Source: Saccharibacillus soli
Lineage (GTDB): Bacteria > Bacillota > Bacilli > Paenibacillales > Paenibacillaceae
Direction: 5' to 3'
DNA: 64,000 nucleotides
Assembly (NCBI GenBank): GCA_002189105.1
Contig: NIOB01000006.1
Span: 434,001-498,000 of the forward strand
Positions within the stretch are counted from its first letter, which is position 1. Each line of letters starts with the position of its first letter. The position numbers and the translations under genes were made by a program. Below are positions 6,650 through 14,757 of this stretch, in pieces. The notes below the pieces were generated by a model, which worked only from the letters and a program-made list of their open reading frames with translations, ran no database searches and was not told the DNA's origin.

Positions 6650-7294
6650 ATGAAACACAAGATGCGCAAATTGGTATTTTTCGTAGGGGGAGCCGGAAGC
6701 GGCAAAACAACCATCGCCAAAGGGATCACGATCAAGGAACATCCGGTCTTCCTCGACATGGACACGGCTTCGCGTCCGGCAAGCGAGAAGATTATGACGC
6801 TGATGGGACATGACCCGCATGACCGCGATTCGGCGGCCTACAAGCTGCTTTGTCGGGATCTGGGGTATCGTCTGACAATGGATGTGGCGCTGGAGAATCT
6901 GGAATTGGGTCTGGATGTCTTTGCGGTTGGGCCATTCACCAGCGAGATTCGTAATCCGAACTGGATTCATGAGGAGCTGGCAAAGATTGGCGCGACGGTG
7001 CATGACGTAGACGTTAAGGTCGTGTATGTCTATCTGGAAGACATGACGCAGTACAAGAAGCGGATTCAAGAACGCGGGCACAAGGCGGACGACTGGAAGC
7101 TGGCGAACTGGGATGAATTTGTTCAGCGTATGCAGCGTGTGGAAGTGCAGTGGAATCTGCCGGAACATTCGGTACTGTATTTCGACAATTCCAAGGGAAC
7201 GCTGGAAGAAAACATCATCAGCGTGGAACGTTTTATCTACGACCGACAGGACGCGGCAGCCGGCGGAATTCCGGTGACGCTGGGTGAGGTCTGA
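6650..7294 (+). CDS. P-loop nucleotide kinase-like protein (AAA_33/zeta-toxin-like fold)
   Basis: A 214-residue cytoplasmic P-loop protein. MRKLVFFVGGAGSGKTT carries a clean Walker A, and a second acidic strand (VFLDMDTASRP) follows at once. Further on come YVYLEDMTQYKKRIQER, which looks like a lid with Arg residues, and a C-terminal segment with VLYFDNSKG. This layout is that of small polynucleotide, nucleoside or zeta-toxin kinases that phosphorylate a 5'-OH or nucleotide substrate; the substrate cannot be read from sequence. Starts at GTG 6641, ATG 6650 and ATG 6662 are all in frame; GAAGGGG at 6643-6649 best fits 6662 by spacing, while 6650 is the conventional choice. In this neighbourhood an RNA 5'-end kinase is an attractive guess. 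Confidence 0.75.
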   Translation: MKHKMRKLVFFVGGAGSGKTTIAKGITIKEHPVFLDMDTASRPASEKIMTLMGHDPHDRDSAAYKLLCRDLGYRLTMDVALENLELGLDVFAVGPFTSEIRNPNWIHEELAKIGATVHDVDVKVVYVYLEDMTQYKKRIQERGHKADDWKLANWDEFVQRMQRVEVQWNLPEHSVLYFDNSKGTLEENIISVERFIYDRQDAAAGGIPVTLGEV

Positions 7295-7417
7295 TTCTGG
7301 TCGGGATAGGCTGACTGGACAAGAGATAATCGTACGTCCAGCCGTTCCTTTAGACAGGGGACGGCCTGCTTTATAGAGAGGCAGAATATAGAACATCCAG
7401 ATAGCCCATTAAATATG

Positions 7418-7459
7418 AAAAAGCCGTTTGGCTCTCTAGGGAGAACCAAGCGGCTTTTT
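7418..7459. terminator. Bidirectional terminator
   Basis: AAAAAGCCG (7418-7426) pairs with CGGCTTTTT (7451-7459), extended inward by TTGG/CCAA and TCTC/GAGA with a TAGG loop. A-run and T-run on both sides let it work for the P-loop gene on the plus strand and the exonuclease operon on the minus strand. Confidence 0.88.
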
Positions 7460-7588
7460 ATGCTCCAAAAACGGCGAGAGTAACCATGAAGGAGATTCGC
7501 GGGAATGAGCATCGGCGCGTACAGCCAGAAGAGGCTTGTCCGCACACCAAGGAATGGCGCTCAGACCAACGGCTCTGCCCACTCGTCC

Positions 7589-7843
7589 TCAGGGTTCTTC
7601 TTCCTCATGGTCATACAGGCGGCTCTTGGGTCTCTCATCCTTGAGTTCCGCAGATAGACGGCGGAAGCGCTGGAGGTTGAGCCAGAAGGTATAGCCGCGC
7701 AGAGCGGCAAGCAGCAGCGGAAGCAGGATGCCCGGAAGCGTATACAGCTGGAAGTAGGAGATGGCTGCGAAGGCCAGTGCAACAAACACCAGATCAAAAG
7801 CCATCTTGCGCTGCAACCGAAGCTGAACCGTTCGTTTATCCAT
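7589..7843 (-). CDS. Small membrane protein downstream of the exonuclease gene
   Basis: An 84-residue protein of unknown function with two hydrophobic segments (about residues 15-32 and 34-50), a positive loop, and a charged acidic tail ending in EEEEP. Its ATG overlaps the stop of the upstream exonuclease gene by 8 bases, so the two are very likely translationally coupled. I do not recognise the family. Confidence 0.65.
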   Translation of the reverse strand: MDKRTVQLRLQRKMAFDLVFVALAFAAISYFQLYTLPGILLPLLLAALRGYTFWLNLQRFRRLSAELKDERPKSRLYDHEEEEP

Positions 7844-8915
7844 CCTGCTTCGCCTCCGCTCCCGGTGCAGCGGCCTGCGAAGGAACCGCCGCTTCCTTCA
7901 GCCGGACGACAAATTCGTCCTCGGACAGAATCCGCACGCGGCTGCCGGCTGCCGCCAGTCGGGCGGCCGACTGCGTCTTGCCGCTGACGGCTTCGCCTGC
8001 GGCATGGCGCTCATAGTCGCGCCGCCCCAGAACCAGATAATCGGTCTGCCATTCGACCGATTCGCTGCACACCGCGCCCAGCTCGGCCGCCAGGCGCTGC
8101 GCGTCCGCTTTCTTGAGGCCGCTGAGCCGGCCGCCAAACACAATCCGCTTGCCGTAGAGCGGATTGGCGCGGTCGGCGACGACGCGGCTGCCCGCCTCTG
8201 GCTCGCTCGCGGCGGCTGCGCGTCCGCCTGCTTCCTGGGCATCGGCGGCTTTGGCCATGCCGCCGATCCTGGCCCCCGCGCCCCGGCCCGCGCGGGAGCG
8301 AGGCCCCCGGCCGCCTTTGCTCTTGGGCTGTGACGACGAGAACGTCACATGCTCACCGCCCTCAAGGATCTGACCGATTCGGTAGCCGTATCGGTCAGCA
8401 AGACCGCCGCAGTCCGAGGCTTCCGCTGTCTGGGAGCAGCGGAGGAAGATATGGGCGGCTGTCCGCGCGTCTTCGATCGCGTCGTGATGCTTGAACGCGC
8501 TTAGACCCAGTTCGCGCGCAACGGTATTCAGCTTGTGATTTGGCATCTCGGGCCAGATCTTCCGCGCCAGCAGGCAGGAGCACATGTATTGAATGTACGG
8601 CATATCGAGATGATGATCTTCGGCACTGCGCCGCAGTACGCTCATATCGAACGAGGCATTATGCGCGACCAGCACGCGGCCTTCAATGCGGCGCCGCAGC
8701 TCCGGCCAGATGTCGGGAAAGGACGGGGAGTTCCCGACCTGATCCGGCGTAATGCCATGCACGGCGATGCAGAAATAGTCAAATTCATCATGCGGATTGA
8801 CGAGTGTATAATATTCGTCAACAATGCGCCCGCCGCGCACGTCAACGAGGCCGACTGCACAGACGCTGGCGCGTTTGCTGTTTGCCGTCTCGAAGTCGAT
8901 TGCCACGAAGTCCAT
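7836..8915 (-). CDS. DEDDh 3'-5' exonuclease with C-terminal BRCT domain
   Basis: A 359-residue protein related to the DNA polymerase III epsilon proofreading fold. The N-terminal half has the acidic metal-binding set: D7-F-E9 (AIDFETAN), HNASFD and HDAIEDA. After a basic Gly/Arg/Ala-rich linker of about 90 residues comes a BRCT domain (GKRIVFGGRLSGL, then WQTDYLVLG). It resembles exonuclease-BRCT fusions in Firmicutes that are thought to act in DNA repair. ATG 8915 is chosen because CAAGGAGGGG lies upstream; an in-frame upstream start at 8945 covers this binding site and is less likely. Confidence 0.9.
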   Translation of the reverse strand: MDFVAIDFETANSKRASVCAVGLVDVRGGRIVDEYYTLVNPHDEFDYFCIAVHGITPDQVGNSPSFPDIWPELRRRIEGRVLVAHNASFDMSVLRRSAEDHHLDMPYIQYMCSCLLARKIWPEMPNHKLNTVARELGLSAFKHHDAIEDARTAAHIFLRCSQTAEASDCGGLADRYGYRIGQILEGGEHVTFSSSQPKSKGGRGPRSRAGRGAGARIGGMAKAADAQEAGGRAAAASEPEAGSRVVADRANPLYGKRIVFGGRLSGLKKADAQRLAAELGAVCSESVEWQTDYLVLGRRDYERHAAGEAVSGKTQSAARLAAAGSRVRILSEDEFVVRLKEAAVPSQAAAPGAEAKQDG

Positions 8916-9030
8916 GACGCTGCTTCCCCTCCTTGGATGATTCAAGTTGTGTAACGGTTGGCACTGTCAACGTGCAGTAAAAGCTGTATACAGCTGTAGT
9001 TACGGGTGAGGCGGATCTCAAGCAGTCCAA

Positions 9031-9675
9031 TCAGCTTCCGATGAACGGACAGCGGCGAACATATTCGGCCTCGTCGATCTGACTGACGAGGAATCGGGCC
9101 ACATCCCCATTATAGATGCGGTTGCCGGTCATGCGCTCGGGATTGGCTTTGATGGCGCAGCCGCCCTGACCTTCCTTGACAACCGGGAGCCTGACCAGTG
9201 TCCAATCCGCAGCGCTGTTCTCCAGCACACTCAGTTCCAGCATGCGATCCTGGGCAAACTGTGGATGCAGGGAACGAAGCATCCGGGAGACGACACGACC
9301 GCCCAGCGATTTATGATCGCCCTGGAGCTTGAGCGAGAGTCCGGTGACGCCGATGTAGCGCCGGATGCCGGATCGTTCCATTTCTTCAAGTACACGCCTT
9401 GTGACGGCACTGTATAGAGGTTGTTCCTGAGGCGGACGGCCGAATGTATTGATGACGGCAGAGCAGCCCTGAAGCAGCTCGCGCAGCGAATCGAAGCGCA
9501 TGGCATCCCCTTGAATAACGGTGAGTCGGGCTGCCATCTCGGGCGGCAGCTGCATGCTGCGTACGTTCCGCACCAACATTCGGACCCGATAGCCCTGATG
9601 CAGTGCGCAGCTGACGACATATCGCCCCACACTGCCAGTACCGCCGATAACGGCGATGAGCTTGGATTGATTCAT
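9031..9675 (-). CDS. NAD(P)H-binding SDR-type protein (atypical SDR/NmrA-like)
   Basis: A 214-residue Rossmann protein: LIAVIGGTGSVGRYVV holds the dinucleotide-binding GGTGxxG, and RMLVRNVRSMQ follows, where an Arg would favour NADP(H). Later segments (INTFGRP, RYIGVTGLSL, WTLVRLPVV) match the NAD(P)-binding DUF-type SDRs that act as reductases or regulators. No classic SDR YxxxK pair is evident. ATG 9675 has GGAGGGTCTT just upstream. Substrate unknown. Confidence 0.85.
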   Translation of the reverse strand: MNQSKLIAVIGGTGSVGRYVVSCALHQGYRVRMLVRNVRSMQLPPEMAARLTVIQGDAMRFDSLRELLQGCSAVINTFGRPPQEQPLYSAVTRRVLEEMERSGIRRYIGVTGLSLKLQGDHKSLGGRVVSRMLRSLHPQFAQDRMLELSVLENSAADWTLVRLPVVKEGQGGCAIKANPERMTGNRIYNGDVARFLVSQIDEAEYVRRCPFIGS

Positions 9676-10087
9676 AAGACCCTCCATCTGTATATCTGTT
9701 TCGGGATGTTTCAAGATCTGCCGCATGATCTCAACTCTGCGGATGCCAGGGTTCCAATCCAGCGGCAGGCCGCAGAACGGATAGGGAAAGCCTGGTTTTC
9801 GGCAAGTGATTCGATGCGACTTCTCTTCCTATTATGCGATTCCGGCGGGACGGTTTCAACTTTGCCCGAAACCTCAAGGTACTCCGCCAGACAAGCCCTG
9901 TCCCCAATTAGGCGCTCCTCTTACAGCTTGATCTTATGGTTGGAAGAACAGATGACAGGTGTATTTTTATTCGGCATGATAGCAAGCGGACATAACCGGG
10001 TATTGATAGAAGAACGGCACGCGACGCTGGGTATCCCCCTGCTGCTGCACTGCCGAAATCCTATGATAATCACTACGGGAGAAAACC
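9676..10087. other. Intergenic region without recognised gene
   Basis: About 410 bases between the divergent SDR-like gene and the osmolyte transporter. Reading frames that cross it are antisense to the SDR gene and have no binding site. It should hold the promoters of both genes, but I see no confident -35/-10 pair. A TATGAT at about 10062, close to the opuC-like start, is a possible -10 with no good -35. Confidence 0.4.
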
Positions 10088-11068
10088 ATGATCTCATTTG
10101 AAGGTGTCACCAAAAGGTACAAGGATGGCCGTGCAGCTGTGGATGGATTGTCTTTTGAAGTCAAAAAAGGTGAGTTTTTTGTGCTGATTGGACCCAGCGG
10201 TTGTGGCAAGACCACCGTGCTCAAGATGATGAACCGGTTGATTGAATCCAGCAGCGGACAAATCGCTATTGATGGACGACCTGTTGGCGATTACAAGCTG
10301 AATGAGCTGCGCTGGAACATTGGCTATGTGCTTCAGCAGATTGCGCTGTTTCCGCATATGAGCATCGCGGAGAATGTCGCGCTTGTGCCCGAATTGATGG
10401 GCAGACCGCGTGAAGAGGTCACCAAGACGGTGGATGCTCTGCTGTATAAAGTTGGCCTTGACCCGAATGTCTATCGCAGCAAACGCCCTTCGGAACTGTC
10501 CGGCGGACAGCAGCAGCGAGTTGGCGTTGTCCGTGCGCTGGCGGCTGATCCGGATATTTTGCTGATGGATGAGCCATTTAGTGCGCTTGACCCCGTTACC
10601 CGCGAGAAGCTTCAGAATGATCTGCTGGAGATTCAGCGCAGCATCCACAAGACGATCGTGTTTGTTACGCATGACATGCGCGAAGCCTTGAAATTGGGCG
10701 ACCGAATCTGTCTGATGAATGGGGGCAAGATCGTGCAGTTGGGCACCCCAAGTGAGATTGTGCATCAACCTGCCAATGAATTTGTGCGGGAGTTTCTGGG
10801 TGATGCGATTGGCGGAAGTACAGATCGGTTGGGTCTGCCCCCTCTTACGGCTGAAGATCTGATCGACCCGCTGGAATTGGACGGTCGGTTGATCGCAGAA
10901 GGAGCGGTGACGATTGGCGCCGACACTGAAGTTAGCGAACTGCTGTGGCATCTGGCTGCCGAGGAGCGTCTGCTGGTACGCCGAGGAGACGAGGTGATCG
11001 GTCTGCTTGAGCGGGAACGTGCACTGAAACGGATCGCCCGCGAGTTTGAAGAAGGGGGCGACAACTGA
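10088..11068 (+). CDS. opuCA: Glycine betaine/choline-type ABC transporter ATPase (OpuCA/OpuBA-like)
   Basis: A 326-residue ATPase of an osmolyte importer. The motifs are Walker A GPSGCGKTT (residues 35-43), Q-loop LQQIALFP, signature LSGGQQQR, Walker B ILLMDEP and H-loop THDMREA. The C-terminal 70 residues look like a single degenerate CBS region, shorter than the tandem CBS pair of full-length OpuCA (about 380 residues). It overlaps the next gene by one base (TGATG), so it makes a two-gene operon with the permease/binding fusion. Likely substrates are glycine betaine, carnitine or choline. Confidence 0.9.
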   Translation: MISFEGVTKRYKDGRAAVDGLSFEVKKGEFFVLIGPSGCGKTTVLKMMNRLIESSSGQIAIDGRPVGDYKLNELRWNIGYVLQQIALFPHMSIAENVALVPELMGRPREEVTKTVDALLYKVGLDPNVYRSKRPSELSGGQQQRVGVVRALAADPDILLMDEPFSALDPVTREKLQNDLLEIQRSIHKTIVFVTHDMREALKLGDRICLMNGGKIVQLGTPSEIVHQPANEFVREFLGDAIGGSTDRLGLPPLTAEDLIDPLELDGRLIAEGAVTIGADTEVSELLWHLAAEERLLVRRGDEVIGLLERERALKRIAREFEEGGDN

Positions 11069-12591
11069 TGCAGACGTTTTTGGATGTCCTTGGCGAACGC
11101 CAGAGCCAGCTGTGGTCTACGCTTGGCGAACATATCGCGCTGTCGTTTATCTCGCTGCTGATCGCCGCTCTGATCGCCGTGCCGCTGGGCCTGCTGCTGG
11201 CGCGCAACCCGCGCGGCGCGGAAGGCGTCATTGGCGTAACCGCCGTGCTTCAGACCATTCCATCGCTGGCGCTGTTGGGTCTGCTCATTCCGCTGCTGGG
11301 AATTGGGCGCGTACCGGCAGTGGTGGCGCTGGTGATCTATGCGCTGCTGCCGATTCTCCGCAATACATACACCGGTGTGCGGGAGGTTGATCCTTCCTTG
11401 CTGGAAGCGGCGGATGCGATGGGGATGAACCGGCGTCTTCGCCTGATGAAAGTCGAGCTTCCGCTGGCGATGCCGGTCATTATGGCGGGGATTCGTACGG
11501 CTACGGTACTGATTATCGGCACAGCGACTCTGGCTGCTCTCATTGGCGGCGGAGGACTGGGCGAGTTGATCCTGCTGGGGATCGATCGCAACGATACGAA
11601 TTTGATTCTGATCGGTGCGATTCCGGCTGCGCTGCTGGCCATTGTGTTTGATTTTGCGCTGCGTTTCCTGGAAAAGCTCTCACTGAGACGTTCGCTTGCC
11701 GCCCTTGGCGGTTTTGCCGGGATCATCGCGCTTTTCCTTATCATTCCGCTCATCGGTCAGGCGAACAAGGCCGATCTGGTCATTGCAGGCAAGCTGGGCC
11801 CTGAACCGGAGATTCTCATCAACATGTATAAGGAATTGATTGAACAGGACACGGATCTGAGCGTCGAGTTAAAAACGGGGCTGGGCAAGACGTCTTTCGT
11901 CTTCGCCGCTCTGCAAAATGGGGACATCGACATCTATCCGGAGTTTACCGGCACGGCGATCAGCGAGTTTATGAAAACAACGGCTGTTAGTACCGATGCC
12001 GCCGAAGTCTATGCCCAGGCGCGGGATGGGATGAAAAAGCAGTTTAATATGGCACTTCTGGAGCCAATGGCGTATAACAATACGTATGCACTGGCGATGT
12101 CCAAGCGGCTGGCTGAACAGTATAAAGTGACCAAGATCTCCGATCTCAAGCCGCTGGAAAACAACCTGGAAGCTGGATTTACGCTGGAATTTTCTGACCG
12201 CGAGGATGGGTATCTGGGCATCCAGAAGAAGTACGGAATCAAGTTCCACAGCGTATTTACGATGGAACCGAAACTGCGCTATCAAGCCATTCAGAGCGGC
12301 GACATTGACCTGCTTGATGCGTATTCCACCGACAGCGAGCTGGCGCAGTATGATCTGACCGTACTGCAAGACGACAAGGGCTTGTTCCCGCCTTATCAGG
12401 GAGCACCGCTGATGCGTCAGGAGACGCTGGATCAATATCCGCAGTTGGCAAAGGTACTGAACGTGCTGGCCGGACAGATCACGGATGACGAAATGCGGAA
12501 GATGAACTACGCCGTGAATGCCGAAGGTCGTTCTGCGGCAGAGGTGGCGCGGGAGTTCCTGGCCAGCAAAGGCCTGCTGCATGACAAATAG
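11068..12591 (+). CDS. Osmolyte ABC transporter permease fused to substrate-binding domain
   Basis: A 507-residue fusion. Residues 1-210 form a permease with about five membrane segments and the EAA-like loop EAADAMGMNRRLRLMKVELPLAMPV (11401-11475). Residues about 235-507 form an OpuAC/ProX-type binding domain (KLGPEPEILINMYKELIE, IDIYPEFTGTAISEF, LLDAYSTDSEL). The binding domain has no lipobox because it is tethered to the membrane by the permease. Such OpuBB-BC/OpuCB-CC fusions serve betaine or choline uptake. It is translationally coupled to the ATPase gene. Confidence 0.92.
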   Translation: MQTFLDVLGERQSQLWSTLGEHIALSFISLLIAALIAVPLGLLLARNPRGAEGVIGVTAVLQTIPSLALLGLLIPLLGIGRVPAVVALVIYALLPILRNTYTGVREVDPSLLEAADAMGMNRRLRLMKVELPLAMPVIMAGIRTATVLIIGTATLAALIGGGGLGELILLGIDRNDTNLILIGAIPAALLAIVFDFALRFLEKLSLRRSLAALGGFAGIIALFLIIPLIGQANKADLVIAGKLGPEPEILINMYKELIEQDTDLSVELKTGLGKTSFVFAALQNGDIDIYPEFTGTAISEFMKTTAVSTDAAEVYAQARDGMKKQFNMALLEPMAYNNTYALAMSKRLAEQYKVTKISDLKPLENNLEAGFTLEFSDREDGYLGIQKKYGIKFHSVFTMEPKLRYQAIQSGDIDLLDAYSTDSELAQYDLTVLQDDKGLFPPYQGAPLMRQETLDQYPQLAKVLNVLAGQITDDEMRKMNYAVNAEGRSAAEVAREFLASKGLLHDK

Positions 12592-12703
12592 GCCTGCTTC
12601 ACCTCGAGCTGTCGAAGTCTGGATCATTTGGGATACCCGGCGAAAGGGCGGCGTCGATAGGCCGACATAACAAGTCCATGAGGCGTGGAAGGGGAAGGCA
12701 CGG

Positions 12704-13258
12704 ATGAAGATGGAGTGGGAAACAGACAATGGGGACGTAAAGCTTTACTACGCCAAGCGTGGAAAAATGCTGCAAATTGCCTTGTTCGGGCTGCTTTTTA
12801 TCCTGGTGGGTGTCTATTTGGTGACCTTGGGCTTTGGCCCAGGAGTCGAGCACTCCATCTATACGGGGATTGTGGGGGTTTTGTCGCTGCTGCTGGGTGC
12901 CGCAGGGTTGGTTATTGGCCTGCTTAATTCGCTGCGGCGTCCTCCGGCACTGATTCTGGATCGGTATGGATTAACGGATCAGTCATCGGTGTTTGGGGCT
13001 GGATTTATCGCTTGGAGCGACATCAGCGAGATTGCGACGTACACGCTGAAAAATCAGCCCTTTGTCTGCATGGAGTTGTATGATCCGCAGAGTTTTATTC
13101 AACGTCAGAGTTGGATCAAGCAGCGTCTGATTCGTGCGAATCAGGCGCTTGTCCCGGATACGGTGAATATTGCGCTTCGAGGTTTTGGTTCGGAAGCCGA
13201 TCCGATCTTCTATCAAATTCAGGAATACTGGCAGCGATTCGGAAGGCTTGAGGGATAG
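12704..13258 (+). CDS. Membrane protein of the STM3941 type
   Basis: A 184-residue protein with two membrane segments (about residues 24-45 and 50-72), followed by a basic turn and a soluble C-terminal domain (ALILDRYGLTDQSS, AWSDISEIATY). The layout and the small PH-like C-terminal part match the STM3941 family; function unknown. GGAAGG lies ahead of the start. It is followed 60 bases later by the DUF6572 gene, with which it may be transcribed. Confidence 0.7.
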   Translation: MKMEWETDNGDVKLYYAKRGKMLQIALFGLLFILVGVYLVTLGFGPGVEHSIYTGIVGVLSLLLGAAGLVIGLLNSLRRPPALILDRYGLTDQSSVFGAGFIAWSDISEIATYTLKNQPFVCMELYDPQSFIQRQSWIKQRLIRANQALVPDTVNIALRGFGSEADPIFYQIQEYWQRFGRLEG

Positions 13259-13319
13259 GTCGAGAATGAAGAGGAATGAGCGGAGCAGAGCCGCTGGTTG
13301 CTGAAGAAAGGTTGAGAGG

Positions 13320-13643
13320 ATGTCTGTTCTGGAAGCCAATCAGGTAGATGGAGCTGCGTTTGATACAGCGTCTGGCAGAGTCGTGCTGCTGATTGCCGAT
13401 CATCTGGACTGGGAGGATGAGGCTGGGCATTTGAATAAGCTGCAAGATAAGATCAACGCCTATCTTGCTTTTGTTCAGAACGGCGAGATCGACAATCTGT
13501 ATCCCGAGCAAGTGATTCGAGGTGTTCGATTCGATTTTAGGTTCAAGTTCCCTCTTTCCGAAAAAGGGAAAAGATTTCTGGAGGTCGTGCAGCAAACCGT
13601 CCAGCCGCTGAATATTGAGCTGTCCGTTGAAGCGCCGCAGTAA
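13320..13643 (+). CDS. DUF6572-like small protein
   Basis: A 107-residue soluble protein. VDGAAFDTASGRVVLLIADHL near the N terminus and KLQDKINAYLAFVQNGEI match the DUF6572 family as I remember it; no function is known. The start has AGGTTGAGAGG just upstream. A strong terminator follows. Confidence 0.7.
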   Translation: MSVLEANQVDGAAFDTASGRVVLLIADHLDWEDEAGHLNKLQDKINAYLAFVQNGEIDNLYPEQVIRGVRFDFRFKFPLSEKGKRFLEVVQQTVQPLNIELSVEAPQ

Positions 13644-13676
13644 CGCCGCCGTGCTGCTCGGTATGGCTGTAACTTT

Positions 13677-13715
13677 AAAACGCCGAAGTCCATAGCGACT
13701 TCGGCGTTTTTGTTG
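13677..13715. terminator. Bidirectional terminator between DUF6572 gene and sod
   Basis: AAAACGCCGAAGTC (13677-13690) pairs with GACTTCGGCGTTTT (13697-13710), loop CATAGC, with a T-run after it on the plus strand and an A-run before it. It serves two convergent genes. Confidence 0.88.
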
Positions 13716-13772
13716 TATTCCGCTGATGGGATAACTGAGGCGTGTTTAAGTTACAGCGCGAAATCTCCCGTA

Positions 13773-14510
13773 TCATTTCGGAATATTTCCGCCTGCGATC
13801 CGGTCGCCGGAAGCGCCGGAAGGATCGGTCTTCTGGTCATCCGCTCCGGCGTGGATGATGATGGAGCGTCCGGCAATGGACATCGCGCTATCCGGTTTGA
13901 GGTTGGCGCCTTCCAACCAGAACTCTGCCGTCACACTGCCATTGGCTTTGACGGTCAGGTTTTTGGTGAAGTCGCCCACATGCGCCCCTTTTGGATTCTT
14001 ATGTCCATGCTGATGGGTGGTTGGATTGAAATGACCCAGTGCGGTCGCAAAATCATTCTGTTTGATCGGCATTTGATGGACATGAATCCCATGCGGGCCG
14101 GGTGGAAGTTTGGCCAGATTCACGTTAACCCGCACACCGTCTTTCTCTTCGGTCAGGTCGATGCCGCCCAACACTTCACCCTTGGCATTTTTGACGATGG
14201 TTTTGGCGGTGCCGGCAGAGACGGCCTGGTTCGTTCCGTCCCAATAGACCGGAACATTCATCAGATCCCCGACCATGCGGATTGGAACATAGGTAGTGCC
14301 TCCATAGTTCAGTGCGGAAGGTACACTGCTTTGTCCGTTGTTGTAGCTTGCGGGAACGCTCTTACGCTCGCCAAAGGCATAGAAGTTAAGCTTTGAGGCT
14401 ACGGCTGAGAGTGGAGTGTCTGCGGCGACTGCGGACAGCCCCGAGAACAAGACCGCACCACACAGGAATGAAGCGACCACATGCCTTTTACCGAGAGGTT
14501 TTTTGCCCAT
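13773..14510 (-). CDS. Secreted Cu/Zn superoxide dismutase with N-terminal stalk domain
   Basis: A 245-residue exported protein that would convert superoxide to peroxide outside the cell. It starts with a signal peptide (residues 1-30), then a copper-amine-oxidase-N-like domain (TYVPIRMVGD, YWDG), then a Cu/Zn SOD domain from about residue 105. Metal ligands are visible: HGIHVH, GHFNP, HQHG, GAHVGD and IIIHAGADD, plus the active-site Arg in SGDRIAGG. The two Cys of the usual intrasubunit disulfide are absent; the C-terminal Cys position reads Gly (RIAGG in place of RIACG). The start has AGGAGGAT upstream. Confidence 0.9.
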   Translation of the reverse strand: MGKKPLGKRHVVASFLCGAVLFSGLSAVAADTPLSAVASKLNFYAFGERKSVPASYNNGQSSVPSALNYGGTTYVPIRMVGDLMNVPVYWDGTNQAVSAGTAKTIVKNAKGEVLGGIDLTEEKDGVRVNVNLAKLPPGPHGIHVHQMPIKQNDFATALGHFNPTTHQHGHKNPKGAHVGDFTKNLTVKANGSVTAEFWLEGANLKPDSAMSIAGRSIIIHAGADDQKTDPSGASGDRIAGGNIPK

Positions 14511-14757
14511 ACTGTCATCCTCCTCATGATTGTTTGGAATGGGAAATCTTCACAGTAGTACGCCCAACCTTACCCTTCCCATAACAAGGCGAAACGGATT
14601 TTGAAAACAGTTTCATAGGCAATGATGTAAAAAACAGCTACACAGAAGACAGACAATTTGCTACAGTGATAAAACTGAAAAGAGAGAGGATTGACTGCTG
14701 AACGATTGGAATAAAATGTTATAATAAATTTATCCTGACAGGGAAGAGGGGTCGCGC

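Noticed and set aside
9421-10101. A 226-codon frame between the SDR-like and opuCA genes
   Set aside because: Its first half is antisense to the SDR-like gene and it lacks a ribosome binding site.
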